Below, one piece after another: positions 17,002 to 26,676 of a stretch of 64,000 bases of DNA. Location: NCBI RefSeq assembly GCF_014489535.1, contig NZ_CP060783.1, positions 1,054,001-1,118,000 on the forward strand, in the 5' to 3' direction. Positions within the stretch are counted from its first letter, which is position 1, and each line of letters begins with the position of its first letter. This DNA comes from Diaphorobacter aerolatus (GTDB taxonomy: Bacteria > Pseudomonadota > Gammaproteobacteria > Burkholderiales > Burkholderiaceae_C). The notes beneath the pieces are model-generated. The model made no database searches. It had not been told where the DNA came from and worked only from the letters and a program-made list of their open reading frames with translations. A program made the position numbers and the translations under genes.

Positions 17002-18051
17002 ATGTCCAAAACCAAGGAAACCCGCAGCCCGGCATGGCTAGTCGCGGCAGCTTTGACAGCCTTTCTCACGGGTTGCAGCAACGCCGTCGTGCTCAATCCG
17101 GCCGGCGATATCGCTGCCCAGCAGGGACAACTGGTGATCACAGCCACGTTGCTGATGCTCGTCATCATTGTTCCGGTGATCATCTTGACGCTGCTGTTCG
17201 CCTGGAAATACCGCCAGTCCAACACCGAAGCGCTCTATGAGCCCGAATGGCACCATTCCACCAGCCTCGAACTGGTGATCTGGACCGTTCCGCTGCTGAT
17301 CGTCATTGCGCTGGGCGCGCTGACATGGATCAGCACCCACAAGCTCGATCCTTATCGCCCGCTGGACCGCATTTCGGCCACCAAGGCGGTGGATCCGAAC
17401 GTCAAGCCGTTGGAAATCCAGGTGGTGTCGCTCGACTGGAAGTGGCTGTTCTTCTATCCCGAGGAAGGCATCGCGACGGTCAACGAAGTGGCCGCTCCGG
17501 TGGATCGCCCGATTCTCTTCAAGCTCACGTCCGCCAACACGATGAACGCGTTCTACGTTCCCGATCTGGCCGGCATGATCTACACCATGCCCGGAATGCA
17601 GACCGAGCTGAACGCCGTGATCAACAAGGCGGGCGAGTTCAAGGGCATGTCCTCGCACTACAGCGGCGCCGGCTTTGCCGGCATGAACTTCAAGTTCAAG
17701 GGCATGACCGACGAGGACTACGCCAAGTGGGTCGCTCAGGCGAAGACCGAGGGCAAGCCGCTCGATCCGGCCACCTACCTGAACCTTGCCAAACCGAGCG
17801 AGCGCAACCCGGTAGAGCGTTTCTCGTCGCTCGATCCGGAGCTGTACAACAAGGTGCTGAACCGCTGCGTCGAAGAGGGCAAGATGTGCATGCACCACAT
17901 GATGGCCATCGACGAAATGGGCGGCGAGGCCTACCTCAAGGCCGCAGGTCTGAACCTGCCGCAGGACGTGTGCACCGTCAAGAATGCCGACAGCGTCGTC
18001 GCCCTGCTCGATTCGCAGCGCGCGCCATCATCCACGGCTGCGGTGCAGTAA
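17002..18051 (+). CDS. cyoA: Cytochrome bo3 ubiquinol oxidase subunit II
   Basis: About 349 residues from ATG 17002; GTG at 16975 with a better ribosome-binding site is an alternative that adds nine residues. A lipoprotein signal (AAALTAFLTGC) and two membrane helices are followed by the periplasmic cupredoxin-like domain (VVSLDWKWLFFYPEEGIATVNE). The CuA ligands of cytochrome c oxidases are missing, as in quinol oxidases (MPGMQTEL, SHYSGAGFAGMNFKF). Subunit II takes part in ubiquinol oxidation at the membrane surface. It begins the cyoABCD operon and is 28 bases before cyoB. It resembles E. coli CyoA in length and order of motifs. Confidence 0.92.
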   Translation: MSKTKETRSPAWLVAAALTAFLTGCSNAVVLNPAGDIAAQQGQLVITATLLMLVIIVPVIILTLLFAWKYRQSNTEALYEPEWHHSTSLELVIWTVPLLIVIALGALTWISTHKLDPYRPLDRISATKAVDPNVKPLEIQVVSLDWKWLFFYPEEGIATVNEVAAPVDRPILFKLTSANTMNAFYVPDLAGMIYTMPGMQTELNAVINKAGEFKGMSSHYSGAGFAGMNFKFKGMTDEDYAKWVAQAKTEGKPLDPATYLNLAKPSERNPVERFSSLDPELYNKVLNRCVEEGKMCMHHMMAIDEMGGEAYLKAAGLNLPQDVCTVKNADSVVALLDSQRAPSSTAAVQ

Positions 18052-18078
18052 CGAAGAGAACCCAAAGAGACTCAACAA

Positions 18079-20089
18079 ATGGTGTCTGATCAAACCACCC
18101 CTGCGGCCCACTGGCTGCTTGGCCGCATCACATGGGACCAGATTCCCATGACGCACGAGCCCATCGTGCTCTATACCTTCATCGCCGTGCTGCTGGGCGG
18201 CCTCGTCATGCTCGCGGGCCTGACCAAATTCCGGCTCTGGGGCCGCTCTGGAGAGACTGGCTCACCTCGATCGATCACAAGAAGATCGGCATCATGTACA
18301 TGGTCCTCGGCGTGGTCATGCTAGTGCGCGGTTTTGCCGATGCGGTGATGATGCGACTCCAGCAGTCGATGGCCTTCGGCGAGAACCTCGGCTATCTGCC
18401 ACCGCACCACTACGACCAGATCTTCACCGCCCACGGCGTGATCATGATCTTCTTCGTGGCGATGCCGTTCGTGACCGGCCTGATGAACTATCTGGTGCCG
18501 CTGCAAATCGGCGCGCGCGACGTGTCGTTCCCGTTCCTCAACAACTTCAGCTTCTGGATGACCACGGGCGGCGCCATCCTCGTGATGATTTCGCTGTTCC
18601 TTGGCGAGTTCTCCACTAGCGGCTGGCTGGCACTCTCCAACCTGGGACACCAGAGCGGAAGCACGGGACTGGACTACTACATATGGGGACTTCAGGTCGC
18701 CGGTGTGGGCACGACGCTCTCGGGCATCAACCTGATCGTCACGATCATCAAGATGCGCGCCCCCGGCATGAACCTGATGCGGATGCCGGTCTTCACGTGG
18801 ACCGCGCTGTGCACCAATGCGCTGATCGTTGCCTCGTTCCCGGTGCTGACCGCTGCGCTCGTGCTGATGTCGCTGGACCGCTATGTCGGCACGCACTTCT
18901 TCTCGAACGACTTCGGCGGCAACCCGATGCTCTACGTGAACCTGATCTGGATCTGGGGCCACCCCGAGGTCTACATCCTGATCCTGCCGTGCTTCGGCGT
19001 GTTCTCGGAAATCGTCGCCACGTTCTCGCGCAAGCGCCTGTTCGGCTACACCTCGATGGTCTACGCGACGGTCTGTATCACGATTCTTTCCTACCTCGTG
19101 TGGCTGCACCACTTCTTCACGATGGGCTCGGGTGCGAGCGTGAACACCTTCTTTGGCATCACGACGATGATCATCTCGATCCCGACGGGCGCGAAGATCT
19201 TCAACTGGCTGTTCACCATGTACCGTGGCCGCATCCGCTTCACGGTGCCGATGCTGTGGACCATCGGCTTCATGGTCACCTTCGCCATCGGCGGCATGAC
19301 CGGCGTGCTGCTGGCCGTGCCACCGGCCGACTTCGTGCTGCACAACTCGCTGTTCCTGATCGCGCACTTTCACAACGTGATCATCGGCGGCGTGGTGTTC
19401 GCCGTGTTCGCGGGCATCAACTACTGGTATCCCAAGGCGTTCGGCTACCGCCTGAACGAGTTCTGGGCAAGGCCTCGTTCTGGTTCTGGCTGGTGGGCTT
19501 CTGGGTGGCGTTCACGCCGCTGTACATCCTCGGTCTGATGGGTGTGACGCGCCGTGCCAACCACTTCGAGGACCCGTCGCTGCAGATCTGGTTCATCATC
19601 GCCGCCTTCGGGGTTGCCCTGATTGCTGCGGGCATCGGCTGCTTCTTCATTCAATTGTTCGTGAGCTACCTGCACCGCGACAAGCTGCGTGACGAGACCG
19701 GCGATCCATGGGATGGCCGCACGCTGGAGTGGGCGACCTCCTCGCCCCCGCCGCAGTACAACTTCGCGTTCACGCCCGTGGTCCACGAAATCGACGCCTG
19801 GACGGACATGAAGAAGCACGGCTACAAGCGCCCGCTCTCCGGCTTCGCGCCGATCCACATGCCCGCCAACACCGGCGCCGGCGTGGTGATCGGAGCGCTC
19901 TCCACCCTTCTGGGCTTTGCGCTGATCTGGCACATGTGGCCTCTGGCGATTGCATCGTTTGCCGCCACCGTGCTCGCATCGATCATCCATACGTTCAACT
20001 ACAAGCGTGACTACTACATTCCCGCAGCCGAGGTGGCCCGCACGGAAGAACTTCGCACGCAGGAGCTTGCCCGTGCAAGCCATGCATAA
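18079..20089 (+). CDS. cyoB: Cytochrome bo3 ubiquinol oxidase subunit I, two apparent frameshifts
   Basis: Subunit I carries heme b, heme o3 and CuB and reduces oxygen while pumping protons. Three frames join to about 670 residues (E. coli CyoB has 663). One C is missing at 18243-18244 (expected [17 protein letters not shown]) and one G at 19465-19467 (expected [12 protein letters not shown]). Metal-ligand regions are intact: [33 protein letters not shown] (CuB His and cross-linked Tyr), [11 protein letters not shown], and [12 protein letters not shown] for the hemes. Both breaks are in short G/C runs and the rest is highly conserved, so sequencing error is far more likely than loss of the gene. 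Confidence 0.93.
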
Positions 20090-20110
20090 ATAAGGCGGAG
20101 ATTCAAAAAA

Positions 20111-20728
20111 ATGTCCAATACTCATACCGCCGCACTGGGCCAGCGCGACTACCACCTCGCGCACGAGCCCCATCCCGAAAACGGCACCGCTCTGGGCTTC
20201 TGGCTCTATCTGATGAGCGACTGCCTGATCTTCGCCGCGCTGTTCGCCACCTATGGCGTGCTCGGTCGCAACTACGCCGCCGGCCCGACCGGCAAGGAAC
20301 TGTTCGATCTGTCCCTCGTGGCGATCAACACGGCCTTCCTGCTGCTGTCGTCGATCACCTTCGGCTTTGCCATGCTGCAAAAGCAGCAGAACAAGCGGAG
20401 CGGCACGCTGCTGTGGCTCGCGATCACGGGTCTGTTCGGCCTCGCGTTCCTGTGCGTCGAACTCTACGAATTCCAGCACATGATCCACGAGGGCGCGGGC
20501 CCGACCCGCAGCGCGTTCACCTCGTCGTTCTTCACGCTGGTGGGCACGCACGGTATCCACGTCACGTTCGGCCTGATCTGGCTGATCACGCTGATGATCC
20601 AGATCTCCAAGCACGGACTCAACCCCGCCAACAACCGCCGCCTGATGTGCCTGTCGATGTTCTGGCACTTTCTGGACGTGGTCTGGATCGGCGTCTTCAC
20701 ATTCGTTTATCTGATGGGGGTGCTCTGA
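20111..20728 (+). CDS. cyoC: Cytochrome bo3 ubiquinol oxidase subunit III
   Basis: 205 residues with five membrane helices. ENGTALGFWLYLMSDCLIFAALFATY in pieces opens the first helix. ELYEFQHMIHEGAGPTRSAF and SSFFTLVGTHGIHVTFGL are the conserved subunit III segments, and HFLDVVWIGVFTFVYLMG closes it. It starts 22 bases after cyoB; its TGA overlaps the cyoD ATG by one base, which implies coupled translation. Confidence 0.95.
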   Translation: MSNTHTAALGQRDYHLAHEPHPENGTALGFWLYLMSDCLIFAALFATYGVLGRNYAAGPTGKELFDLSLVAINTAFLLLSSITFGFAMLQKQQNKRSGTLLWLAITGLFGLAFLCVELYEFQHMIHEGAGPTRSAFTSSFFTLVGTHGIHVTFGLIWLITLMIQISKHGLNPANNRRLMCLSMFWHFLDVVWIGVFTFVYLMGVL

Positions 20729-21138
20729 TGAGTGCAGCACACAACCACGCCGATCATCATCACGACGATCACGATGAAGGCCCGCACAGCACCTTCTCGG
20801 GCTACATGACCGGCTTCATCCTCTCGATCATCCTCACGGCGATTCCGTTCTGGCTGGTCATGGGCAACGTCATCAGCGACCGCTCCACGGCCGTGCTGGT
20901 GCTTGGCGGCTTTGCCGTGGTGCAGATCATCGTCCACATGATCTTCTTCCTGCACATGAACGGCAAGATCGAAGGCGGCTGGACCATGCTGTCCACGATC
21001 TTCACGATCATCTTCGTGGCCATCGGCATTGCCGGCACACTCTGGGTGATGTTCCACATGAACACCAACATGATGCCGCAGCACGTGATGCCGGATGCAC
21101 CAGCGACGCAGAGCGCTCCGGCCCACCACTCTCCTTGA
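20728..21138 (+). CDS. cyoD: Cytochrome bo3 ubiquinol oxidase subunit IV
   Basis: 136 residues. A His/Asp-rich N-terminus (AAHNHADHHHDDHDEG) precedes three membrane helices (STFSGYMTGFILSIILTAIP, VLVLGGFAVVQIIVHMIFFLH, FVAIGIAGTLWVMFHMN). CyoD assists CuB insertion and assembly of the oxidase. The His-rich ends could bind metal. It is the last canonical cyo gene here: no heme O synthase gene (cyoE) follows, but a SURF1-like gene does. Confidence 0.93.
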   Translation: MSAAHNHADHHHDDHDEGPHSTFSGYMTGFILSIILTAIPFWLVMGNVISDRSTAVLVLGGFAVVQIIVHMIFFLHMNGKIEGGWTMLSTIFTIIFVAIGIAGTLWVMFHMNTNMMPQHVMPDAPATQSAPAHHSP

Positions 21139-21211
21139 CCTCACCTTGACGGTACAGGTCGGCTCGCAGGGCGCCCGCAGGCGCTCTGTCATTACCAAGG
21201 CGATTCTCACG

Positions 21212-21958
21212 ATGGTGGGCATCGCCTTGTTTTTTGGCTTTCTCGCGCTCGGCACTTGGCAGGTGCAGCGCCGCGCGTGGAAGCTCGATCTCATGGAACG
21301 CGTGGAGCAGCGTCTGCATGCCACGCCGGTCGCAGCGCCGACGAAGGCCGATGAGCCCATCAGCGCCGAAGAATACGAGTACCAGCCCGTGGTCCTCGAA
21401 GGCCGCTGGCTCGCCGACAAAACGGTGCTCTCGCAGGCGCTGACCGGACTCGGCGCGGGCTTCTGGGTGATGACGCCGCTTGAGCGCGCCGATGGCTCGC
21501 AGGTGCTCGTCAATCGCGGCTTCGTGCCCGAAAAATCGCGCGCCAGCATCGAGCCCGTCGCGGCCAATGCGCCGGTGCGCGTGCAGGGACTGCTGCGCAT
21601 GAGCGAGCCCGGCGGCGGCTTTCTGCGCAGCAATGATGCGGCCAACGACAAATGGCACTCGCGCGACGTGTCGGCCATCGGTGCGGCCATGGGTCTGGCA
21701 CGCGTCGCGCCCTACTTCGTCGATCAGGGCATCCCCGACATTCGCGTCAATGTCAACGCCGACGCGCCCATGCCCGCCGTGCAGGGCCCGTGGCCACGCG
21801 GCGGCATGACGGTGGTGAAGTTTCACAACAGCCACGCGGTCTACATCTTCACCTGGTATGGCCTCGCGTTCATGGTGCTGATCGCTGCGTGGCTGGTCGT
21901 GCGGCACGAGCGCAGGAAAGACGAGCAAGAAGTCCCCGGGCCAGCGTCCGACGCCTGA
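21212..21958 (+). CDS. SURF1-family oxidase assembly protein
   Basis: About 248 residues from ATG 21212; a TTG at 21146 would add a basic stretch and is possible, since no start has a strong ribosome-binding site. The N-terminal helix runs into LALGTWQVQRRAWKLDLME, and a second helix lies near the C-terminus (IFTWYGLAFMVLIAAWLVV). Between them is the periplasmic SURF1 domain with EGRWLADKTVL, LVNRGFVPE and PYFVDQG. SURF1 proteins help insert heme into heme-copper oxidases. Its place right after cyoD suggests it serves the bo3 oxidase here. Confidence 0.85.
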   Translation: MVGIALFFGFLALGTWQVQRRAWKLDLMERVEQRLHATPVAAPTKADEPISAEEYEYQPVVLEGRWLADKTVLSQALTGLGAGFWVMTPLERADGSQVLVNRGFVPEKSRASIEPVAANAPVRVQGLLRMSEPGGGFLRSNDAANDKWHSRDVSAIGAAMGLARVAPYFVDQGIPDIRVNVNADAPMPAVQGPWPRGGMTVVKFHNSHAVYIFTWYGLAFMVLIAAWLVVRHERRKDEQEVPGPASDA

Positions 21959-21978
21959 TTTGGCGACAATCCAGACCC

Positions 21979-23355
21979 ATGAACAGCAGCGGCAGCCTCG
22001 TTGACACCACCGGCATTCCCGCGCGTGCCATGCGTTCGCCGCGCACGCACGCGGGTCTCAAGAATCTGCACCAGCTCATACAGCTGCGCTGGATCGCCGT
22101 GCTCGGCAGGTCTTCACCATCGCGGTCGCGCACTATGCGCTGAACCTGCGGCTGCCCGTGCAGGCAATGCTCATGGTGGTCGGCTGCCTCGCCATCTTCA
22201 ACGTGGTCAGCATGCTGCGTTGGCGCACCGGGCGCGGCGTGCGCAACGTCGAGCTGTTTCTCGCGCTGCTGGTGGATGTCGCCGTGCTCACGGTGCAGCT
22301 TTATTTGAGCGGCGGCAGCAGCAACCCGTTCGTGTTCCTGTACCTCCTGCAGATCGCCGTCGGCGCGATGCTGCTGCGCGGTGGCTACATCTGGACGATC
22401 GTGCTGATCACCGCCGTGTGCTTCTTCGTGCTGTCCAACCACCATGTGGGCCTGTCCGTGGCGCACGATCCGATCCAGGGTCTTGCCAGTCCCTACGTGA
22501 TCGGCCTGCTGGTGTGCTTTGTGCTCAACGCGATCCTGATCGTGGTGTTCATCACGCGCATCGCGCGTACCCTGCGCCTGCGCGACGCACGTCTGGCCGC
22601 CGCGCGCCAGCGCGCAACGGAGGAGGAACACGTGGTGCGCATGGGGCTGCTGGCCTCGGGCGCGGCGCATGAACTGGGCACGCCACTGGCCACCATGGCC
22701 GTGATTCTTGGCGACTGGAAGCGCGACCCGGCACTCTCGGGCAACGCCGTGCTGCAGGAAGAAGTCGCCGAGATGCAGATCCAGTTGCAACGCTGCAAGA
22801 CCATCGTGAGCGACATCCTGATGTCCGCCGGTGAGGCTCGCGGTGAAGCATCGGCAGAGACCACGGTCTGCGAATTCCTCGACTCGCTGGCCGAGGAATG
22901 GGAGCGCACGCGCCCGGTGCGCACCTTCGCCTACGAAAACAACTTCGGCGCAGACAGCCCGATGGTCTCCGATGCCACGTTGGAGCAGATGGTATTCAAC
23001 GTGCTCGACAATGCCAGGGACGCCTCGCCCGATTGGGTGGCGCTGATCGCCGAGCGCACCAGCACCGCGCTCGTGATCACCGTCTGCGACGACGGCCCCG
23101 GATTTTCCAAGGACATTCTCGCCCGCTACGGCACGCCCTACGTATCGAGCAAGGGCCGCCCCGGCGGGGTCTCGGACTGTTCCTCGCGATGAACGTGGCC
23201 CGCACGCTTGGGGCAGCGTTCAGGCGCGCAATCGCGCGGACAGCGGCGCGGTGGTGACGATCACGTTGCCGCTGCACTCCATCATCCTGCCCGCGACCGA
23301 CGATAACAACAAAGAGACAAACTCCGAGATTGGTAAGCCCCATGCAAAACAATGA
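21979..23355 (+). CDS. regB: RegB/PrrB-type redox sensor histidine kinase, three apparent frameshifts
   Basis: Six membrane helices are followed by a kinase core. RegB hallmarks are visible: the quinone-site motif GGSSNPF near residue 112, the H-box GAAHELGTPLAT near residue 230, and a Cys in QLQRCKTIV about 40 residues later. That Cys corresponds to the redox-active Cys of RegB. The N and G boxes follow (FNVLDNARDASP, CDDGPGFS, and GGGLGLFLAMNVA after correction). One base is missing at 22107, at 23166-23169 and at 23210-23213. Restored, the protein has 459 residues and ends at 23355, overlapping regA by 14 bases. It is predicted to phosphorylate RegA in response to quinone/redox state. Confidence 0.88.
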
Positions 23356-23923
23356 CACGCCGGTGCCAGACAACGCCGATGGACCGCAGGGCAGCGCGCA
23401 GCGCCTGCTGATGATCGTGGAAGATGACGAGGCCTTTGCCCGCACCCTCGCGCGTTCCTTCGAGCGCCGGGGCTACAGGGTGCTGCATGCCGAGAGTCTC
23501 GAGCACATGGAGACGCTGCTCCGGAACCATACCCCCGGCTACGCGGTCGTCGACCTCAAGCTCAAGGGCGAAGCCACCGGACTTGCCTGCGTTCGCAAGC
23601 TGCATGCGCACGATGAAGACATGCTGATCGTCGTGCTCACCGGTTATGCGAGCATCACCACGGCCGTCGAGGCGGTGAAGCTCGGCGCGTGCCACTATCT
23701 CGCCAAACCCTCCAACACCGACGACATCGAGGCCGCATTCGGCTTCACCGAGGGCAACGAGGCAACCGAGCTGACCAACCGCTCCAGCTCGATCAAGACG
23801 CTGGAATGGGAACGCATCCACGAGGTGCTGGCAGAAACCGGTTTCAATATTTCCGAGGCCGCGCGGCGCCTTGGCATGCACCGCAGAACGCTGACGCGCA
23901 AGCTGGAAAAGCGCCGGGTCTGA
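23342..23923 (+). CDS. regA: RegA/PrrA-type response regulator
   Basis: 193 residues. The receiver domain has the acidic pair in LMIVEDDEAF, the phosphorylated Asp in AVVDLKLKG, Thr in VVLTGYAS and Lys in YLAKPSN. The short C-terminal Fis-type HTH (ETGFNISEAARRLGMHRRTL then TRKLEKRRV) is the RegA signature. RegA-type regulators control respiratory and redox genes; the adjacent cyo operon is an obvious candidate target. ATG at 23342 lies inside the end of regB, so the two are co-translated. Confidence 0.92.
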   Translation: MQNNDTPVPDNADGPQGSAQRLLMIVEDDEAFARTLARSFERRGYRVLHAESLEHMETLLRNHTPGYAVVDLKLKGEATGLACVRKLHAHDEDMLIVVLTGYASITTAVEAVKLGACHYLAKPSNTDDIEAAFGFTEGNEATELTNRSSSIKTLEWERIHEVLAETGFNISEAARRLGMHRRTLTRKLEKRRV

Positions 23924-23945
23924 GCGCGGCTGCCGATTCGGACGT

Positions 23946-24701
23946 TCAGCGCACCACCATCGATGCGCCCAGCAGCATCAGGCTGACCATCAGGCAGCGC
24001 TTGAACCACAGCGGAGACAGCCTCGAACGCAGCCAGGTGCCGATCTGCATGCCGACAATCGCCGGAATCAGCAGCACGGCCGACCAGCCCACGTCGCCCG
24101 TCGTGAAGCTGCCATTCCACGCGAGACCGGCGGCCAGCGCCAGGGTCGAGACCGTGAAGCACAGGCCCATGGTCTGAATCAGCTCGTCGCGCTGCATGTT
24201 CAGCGATTGCAGATAGGGAACCGCCGGTATGACGAACACGCCCGTTCCCGCCGTCACGCCACCCGTGATCGCACCGACGACCGGCCCCATCCAGCGCTCC
24301 TGCTGCGGCGAGACACGCCACTGCGCCCCAAGCAAGGCCCAGCCGGCATAGATCACCAAGGCAATACCGAGCGCCACATTGGCCCAGGCGCCCGCCGGTG
24401 CGCCGATCAACCACGCACCCACGGCCGTCCCCAGGCAGATCGCGACCTGCATCGGCCACATGCGCGAGAACGATGCGCCAAGCGATCCCCAGGGGCGCAT
24501 CTGCCAGATATTGGTCACCAGCGACGGGATGATCAACAGCGCCGCTGCTTCCGCAGGCGGCATGCGTAGCGCGAGCAGGCCCATCGCCACGGTCGGAAGC
24601 CCCAGCCCGACAATACCCTTGACCATGCCGGCCAGTACGAACACGGCCACGGCAACCATCAGCCACGAGGGCGTCGATACGGTCCAGTTTGAAATTTCCA
24701 T
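23946..24701 (-). CDS. TauE/SafE (TSUP)-family membrane permease
   Basis: 251 residues with about eight membrane helices in the duplicated TSUP pattern. Helix 1 contains GMVKGIVGLGLPTVAMGLLAL, and the equivalent turn of the second half is GAITGGVTAGTGVFVIPAVPYLQ. The family exports or imports sulfite, sulfonates or related organic anions; the substrate is not evident. ATG at 24699-24701 follows AGGTGG. A longer in-frame start exists but reads through the hairpin upstream. It converges with regA, ending 22 bases away. Confidence 0.85.
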   Translation of the reverse strand: MEISNWTVSTPSWLMVAVAVFVLAGMVKGIVGLGLPTVAMGLLALRMPPAEAAALLIIPSLVTNIWQMRPWGSLGASFSRMWPMQVAICLGTAVGAWLIGAPAGAWANVALGIALVIYAGWALLGAQWRVSPQQERWMGPVVGAITGGVTAGTGVFVIPAVPYLQSLNMQRDELIQTMGLCFTVSTLALAAGLAWNGSFTTGDVGWSAVLLIPAIVGMQIGTWLRSRLSPLWFKRCLMVSLMLLGASMVVR

Positions 24702-24824
24702 TTTTGAATGCCACCTGTCTTGCGATTCATCTATGGGTGGCATTGTGTGCATAGGTATTCGAGCTGCCAATGCGCCAGTTCCGGAGCCAGCCTCAGGCCC
24801 TGCCGAAGGCTCAAGCGCAAAGCA

Positions 24825-24857
24825 GAACGCCATGCGTCGGGCGACGGCATGGCGTTC
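24825..24857 (-). terminator. Hairpin between the macro-domain gene and the TSUP gene
   Basis: GAACGCCATGC (24825-24835) pairs with GCATGGCGTTC (24847-24857), with GTC/GAC extending the stem. On the minus strand it is followed by TGCTTTGCG. It lies 25 bases after the macro-domain stop, so that gene and the TSUP gene are probably separate units. Confidence 0.6.
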
Positions 24858-24881
24858 AGGTGAACCGCAAGCTTCGGCGAG

Positions 24882-25385
24882 TCAGAGCTCCTCGGACGCG
24901 GGCAGGTTCCGTTGGTACGTGGTGTAGACGATCACGGGTATGCCGAGCTCGCCGAGATACTGGTCAACGAGCGGCCTGACCTGCTCCCATTCGAGTCCAC
25001 CCACGCCGGTGGCAAGGCGTGGAAGAGCCACGCTTCCAATGTTCTCCGCACGCACATGCCTGGCCATGTTCTGCAGCGCATGGCGGACGTTTTCAATCGT
25101 CGCCTTGCCGGGCTTGGCGCTCGGGCCCTGACCCAGCGTGTCCTGCGTGACCAGATTCAAAATCCTGCGCACGCCGCCCTCGGGGAGCAGGCCCGTCCAG
25201 CCCCACACCTCGCCCACCGCGATGGGCCGCGAGCGCGTGTCGTGCCGAAAATCCTTGACCAGCGACGGCCAGCGCTCGCGCAGTGCGAGCGCGAGGCCGC
25301 TGTCAAAAGGGTCGTGCGCCGATATGCCGTGCGCCAGCAATTCGGCCTTGCTCAACAAGATATCGCCCGTGACTTCCTTGATCAT
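24882..25385 (-). CDS. Macro-domain protein, ADP-ribose binding or hydrolysing (TARG1-like)
   Basis: 167 residues forming a single macro domain. MIKEVTGDILLSKAELLAHG is the first strand with the ADP-ribose-contacting Asp. AHDPFDSGLALALRERWP and LPRLATGVGGLEWEQVRPLV form the two phosphate-binding loops. The sequence resembles the TARG1/DarG-type branch that removes ADP-ribose from proteins or DNA. No DarT-like toxin gene is adjacent, so it is a solitary macro protein here. An AT-rich 319-base region separates it from the divergent LysR gene. Confidence 0.8.
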   Translation of the reverse strand: MIKEVTGDILLSKAELLAHGISAHDPFDSGLALALRERWPSLVKDFRHDTRSRPIAVGEVWGWTGLLPEGGVRRILNLVTQDTLGQGPSAKPGKATIENVRHALQNMARHVRAENIGSVALPRLATGVGGLEWEQVRPLVDQYLGELGIPVIVYTTYQRNLPASEEL

Positions 25386-25704
25386 GCATTGACTCCGGTT
25401 TCAATAAAAATATGACGTTCCTTTTTCACTATACATAATCCGAAAACGAGATCGAAATAATGGAGTCAATAACTCTATTAATATCTCCCTCGTATACTTT
25501 CATCTTAAAATTCAAATACCTACGCGTGATCATTAAATCAGGAAGAAAAATCTATTTAATAAAAAATCAACCAATAAATAACCGATGGTTGATTTACTAC
25601 AAAAAATGGATCGGGTTGGTCTTCCCAAAACGGTGCCTCATGCAAAGGACCTCAAACTCAGGCCTGGCCTGAGGCACTACACGCCCTGTGCTAGGCTTGC
25701 CCGC
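25386..25704. other. AT-rich divergent intergenic region
   Basis: This 319-base gap between the macro-domain gene and a LysR gene is strikingly AT-rich from about 25390 to 25610. It holds inverted repeats that could be LysR sites: CAACCA/TGGTTG spaced by 12 bases (about 25567-25590), and GTGCCTCA/TGAGGCAC flanking the palindrome CTCAGGCCTGGCCTGAG (about 25632-25676). A 70-codon frame inside looks like a composition artefact. Confidence 0.5.
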
Positions 25705-26595
25705 ATGTCACTGCACTTTGACCTGATCGACCTGCGGCTGTTCGTGAACACCGTAGAGGCAGGATCCATCACCTCGGGCGCGGAACGCAGCCACCTGTCG
25801 CTGGCCTCCGCGAGCGAGCGGATTCGCGGCATGGAGGACAACGCCGGTGTCACGCTGCTGGTGCGCGAGCGGCGCGGGGTGCAGCCCACCGCAGCGGGTC
25901 ATATGGTGCTTCGCCATGCGCGGCTCGTGCTCCAGCAAATGCAGCAACTGCAATCCGAGATGCACGACTTTGGCGAGGGTCTGGCCGGTCAGGTCCACCT
26001 GCTGTGCAACACCTCCACGATCAGCGAACACCTACCCAGGCCGCTGGCCGCGTTCCTCGCGCTGCATCCGAGGATTTCCCTGCATATCGAAGACCGCACC
26101 AGTTCGCAGATCGCCGACGCCCTGCGCGCAGGAACCGCGCAACTCGGCATTGCAGCCGATAACGTGGATCTGCAAGGTTTGCAGACACTGCCCTTTCGCC
26201 CCGATCCGCTGGTGCTGGTCGTGCCCCGGGATCACGCGCTGGCGGGCGCACGCAGCGTCTCACTGGCCGACGCGGTGGATCTGGACTTCATCGGCCTTGC
26301 CAACGAAAACGCGTTGCAGACGCTGCTGGCGCGTCAGGCGCAGCAACTTGGCAAGCGCCTGCACTTCCGGGCGCGGCTCAACCATCTCGAGGCCGTATGC
26401 CAACTGGTAGGCCTGGGAACCGGCGTGGCGATCATGCCGCGCATCGCCGCGCAGAGACATGCCCGCGCGCTCGGCGTCAAAGGCGTTGCGCTGACCGACG
26501 CCTGGGCCAACCGCCAGATGCTGATCTGCTGCCGCAACTTCGATGAACTCCCAGCGCCCGCGCAGGCCCTCGTGGGCCAGTTGAAGGGTGATTGA
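25705..26595 (+). CDS. LysR-family transcriptional regulator
   Basis: 296 residues. The winged HTH is at residues ~5-65 (LRLFVNTVEAGSITSGAERS, ASERIRGMEDNAGVTLLVRE), followed by the two-lobed effector-binding domain (GQVHLLCNTSTISEHLP, LVVPRDHALAG, LVGLGTGVAIMPRIAAQ). ATG at 25705 is just before the HTH; the frame is open further upstream but not coding. It is divergent from the macro-domain and TSUP genes. In many Burkholderiales a LysR gene of this type faces a TSUP permease, so regulation of that permease is plausible. Confidence 0.87.
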   Translation: MSLHFDLIDLRLFVNTVEAGSITSGAERSHLSLASASERIRGMEDNAGVTLLVRERRGVQPTAAGHMVLRHARLVLQQMQQLQSEMHDFGEGLAGQVHLLCNTSTISEHLPRPLAAFLALHPRISLHIEDRTSSQIADALRAGTAQLGIAADNVDLQGLQTLPFRPDPLVLVVPRDHALAGARSVSLADAVDLDFIGLANENALQTLLARQAQQLGKRLHFRARLNHLEAVCQLVGLGTGVAIMPRIAAQRHARALGVKGVALTDAWANRQMLICCRNFDELPAPAQALVGQLKGD

Positions 26596-26676
26596 CGCTG
26601 TCCTGCACCGCCATCAAAACCCGGCCAAAAAACACTGCGCAGGAAAGCTGCATCCACATCTGGGAAAATACGCCTC

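Noticed and set aside
18079..20089. cyoB as a pseudogene or two separate oxidase genes
   Set aside because: Both breaks are single-base losses in C or G runs, all metal ligands are intact, and many other core genes show the same kind of break.
25460..25672. 70-codon + strand frame in the AT-rich gap
   Set aside because: Composition-driven (Ile/Lys/Tyr-rich), no ribosome-binding site, overlaps likely LysR operator sequences.
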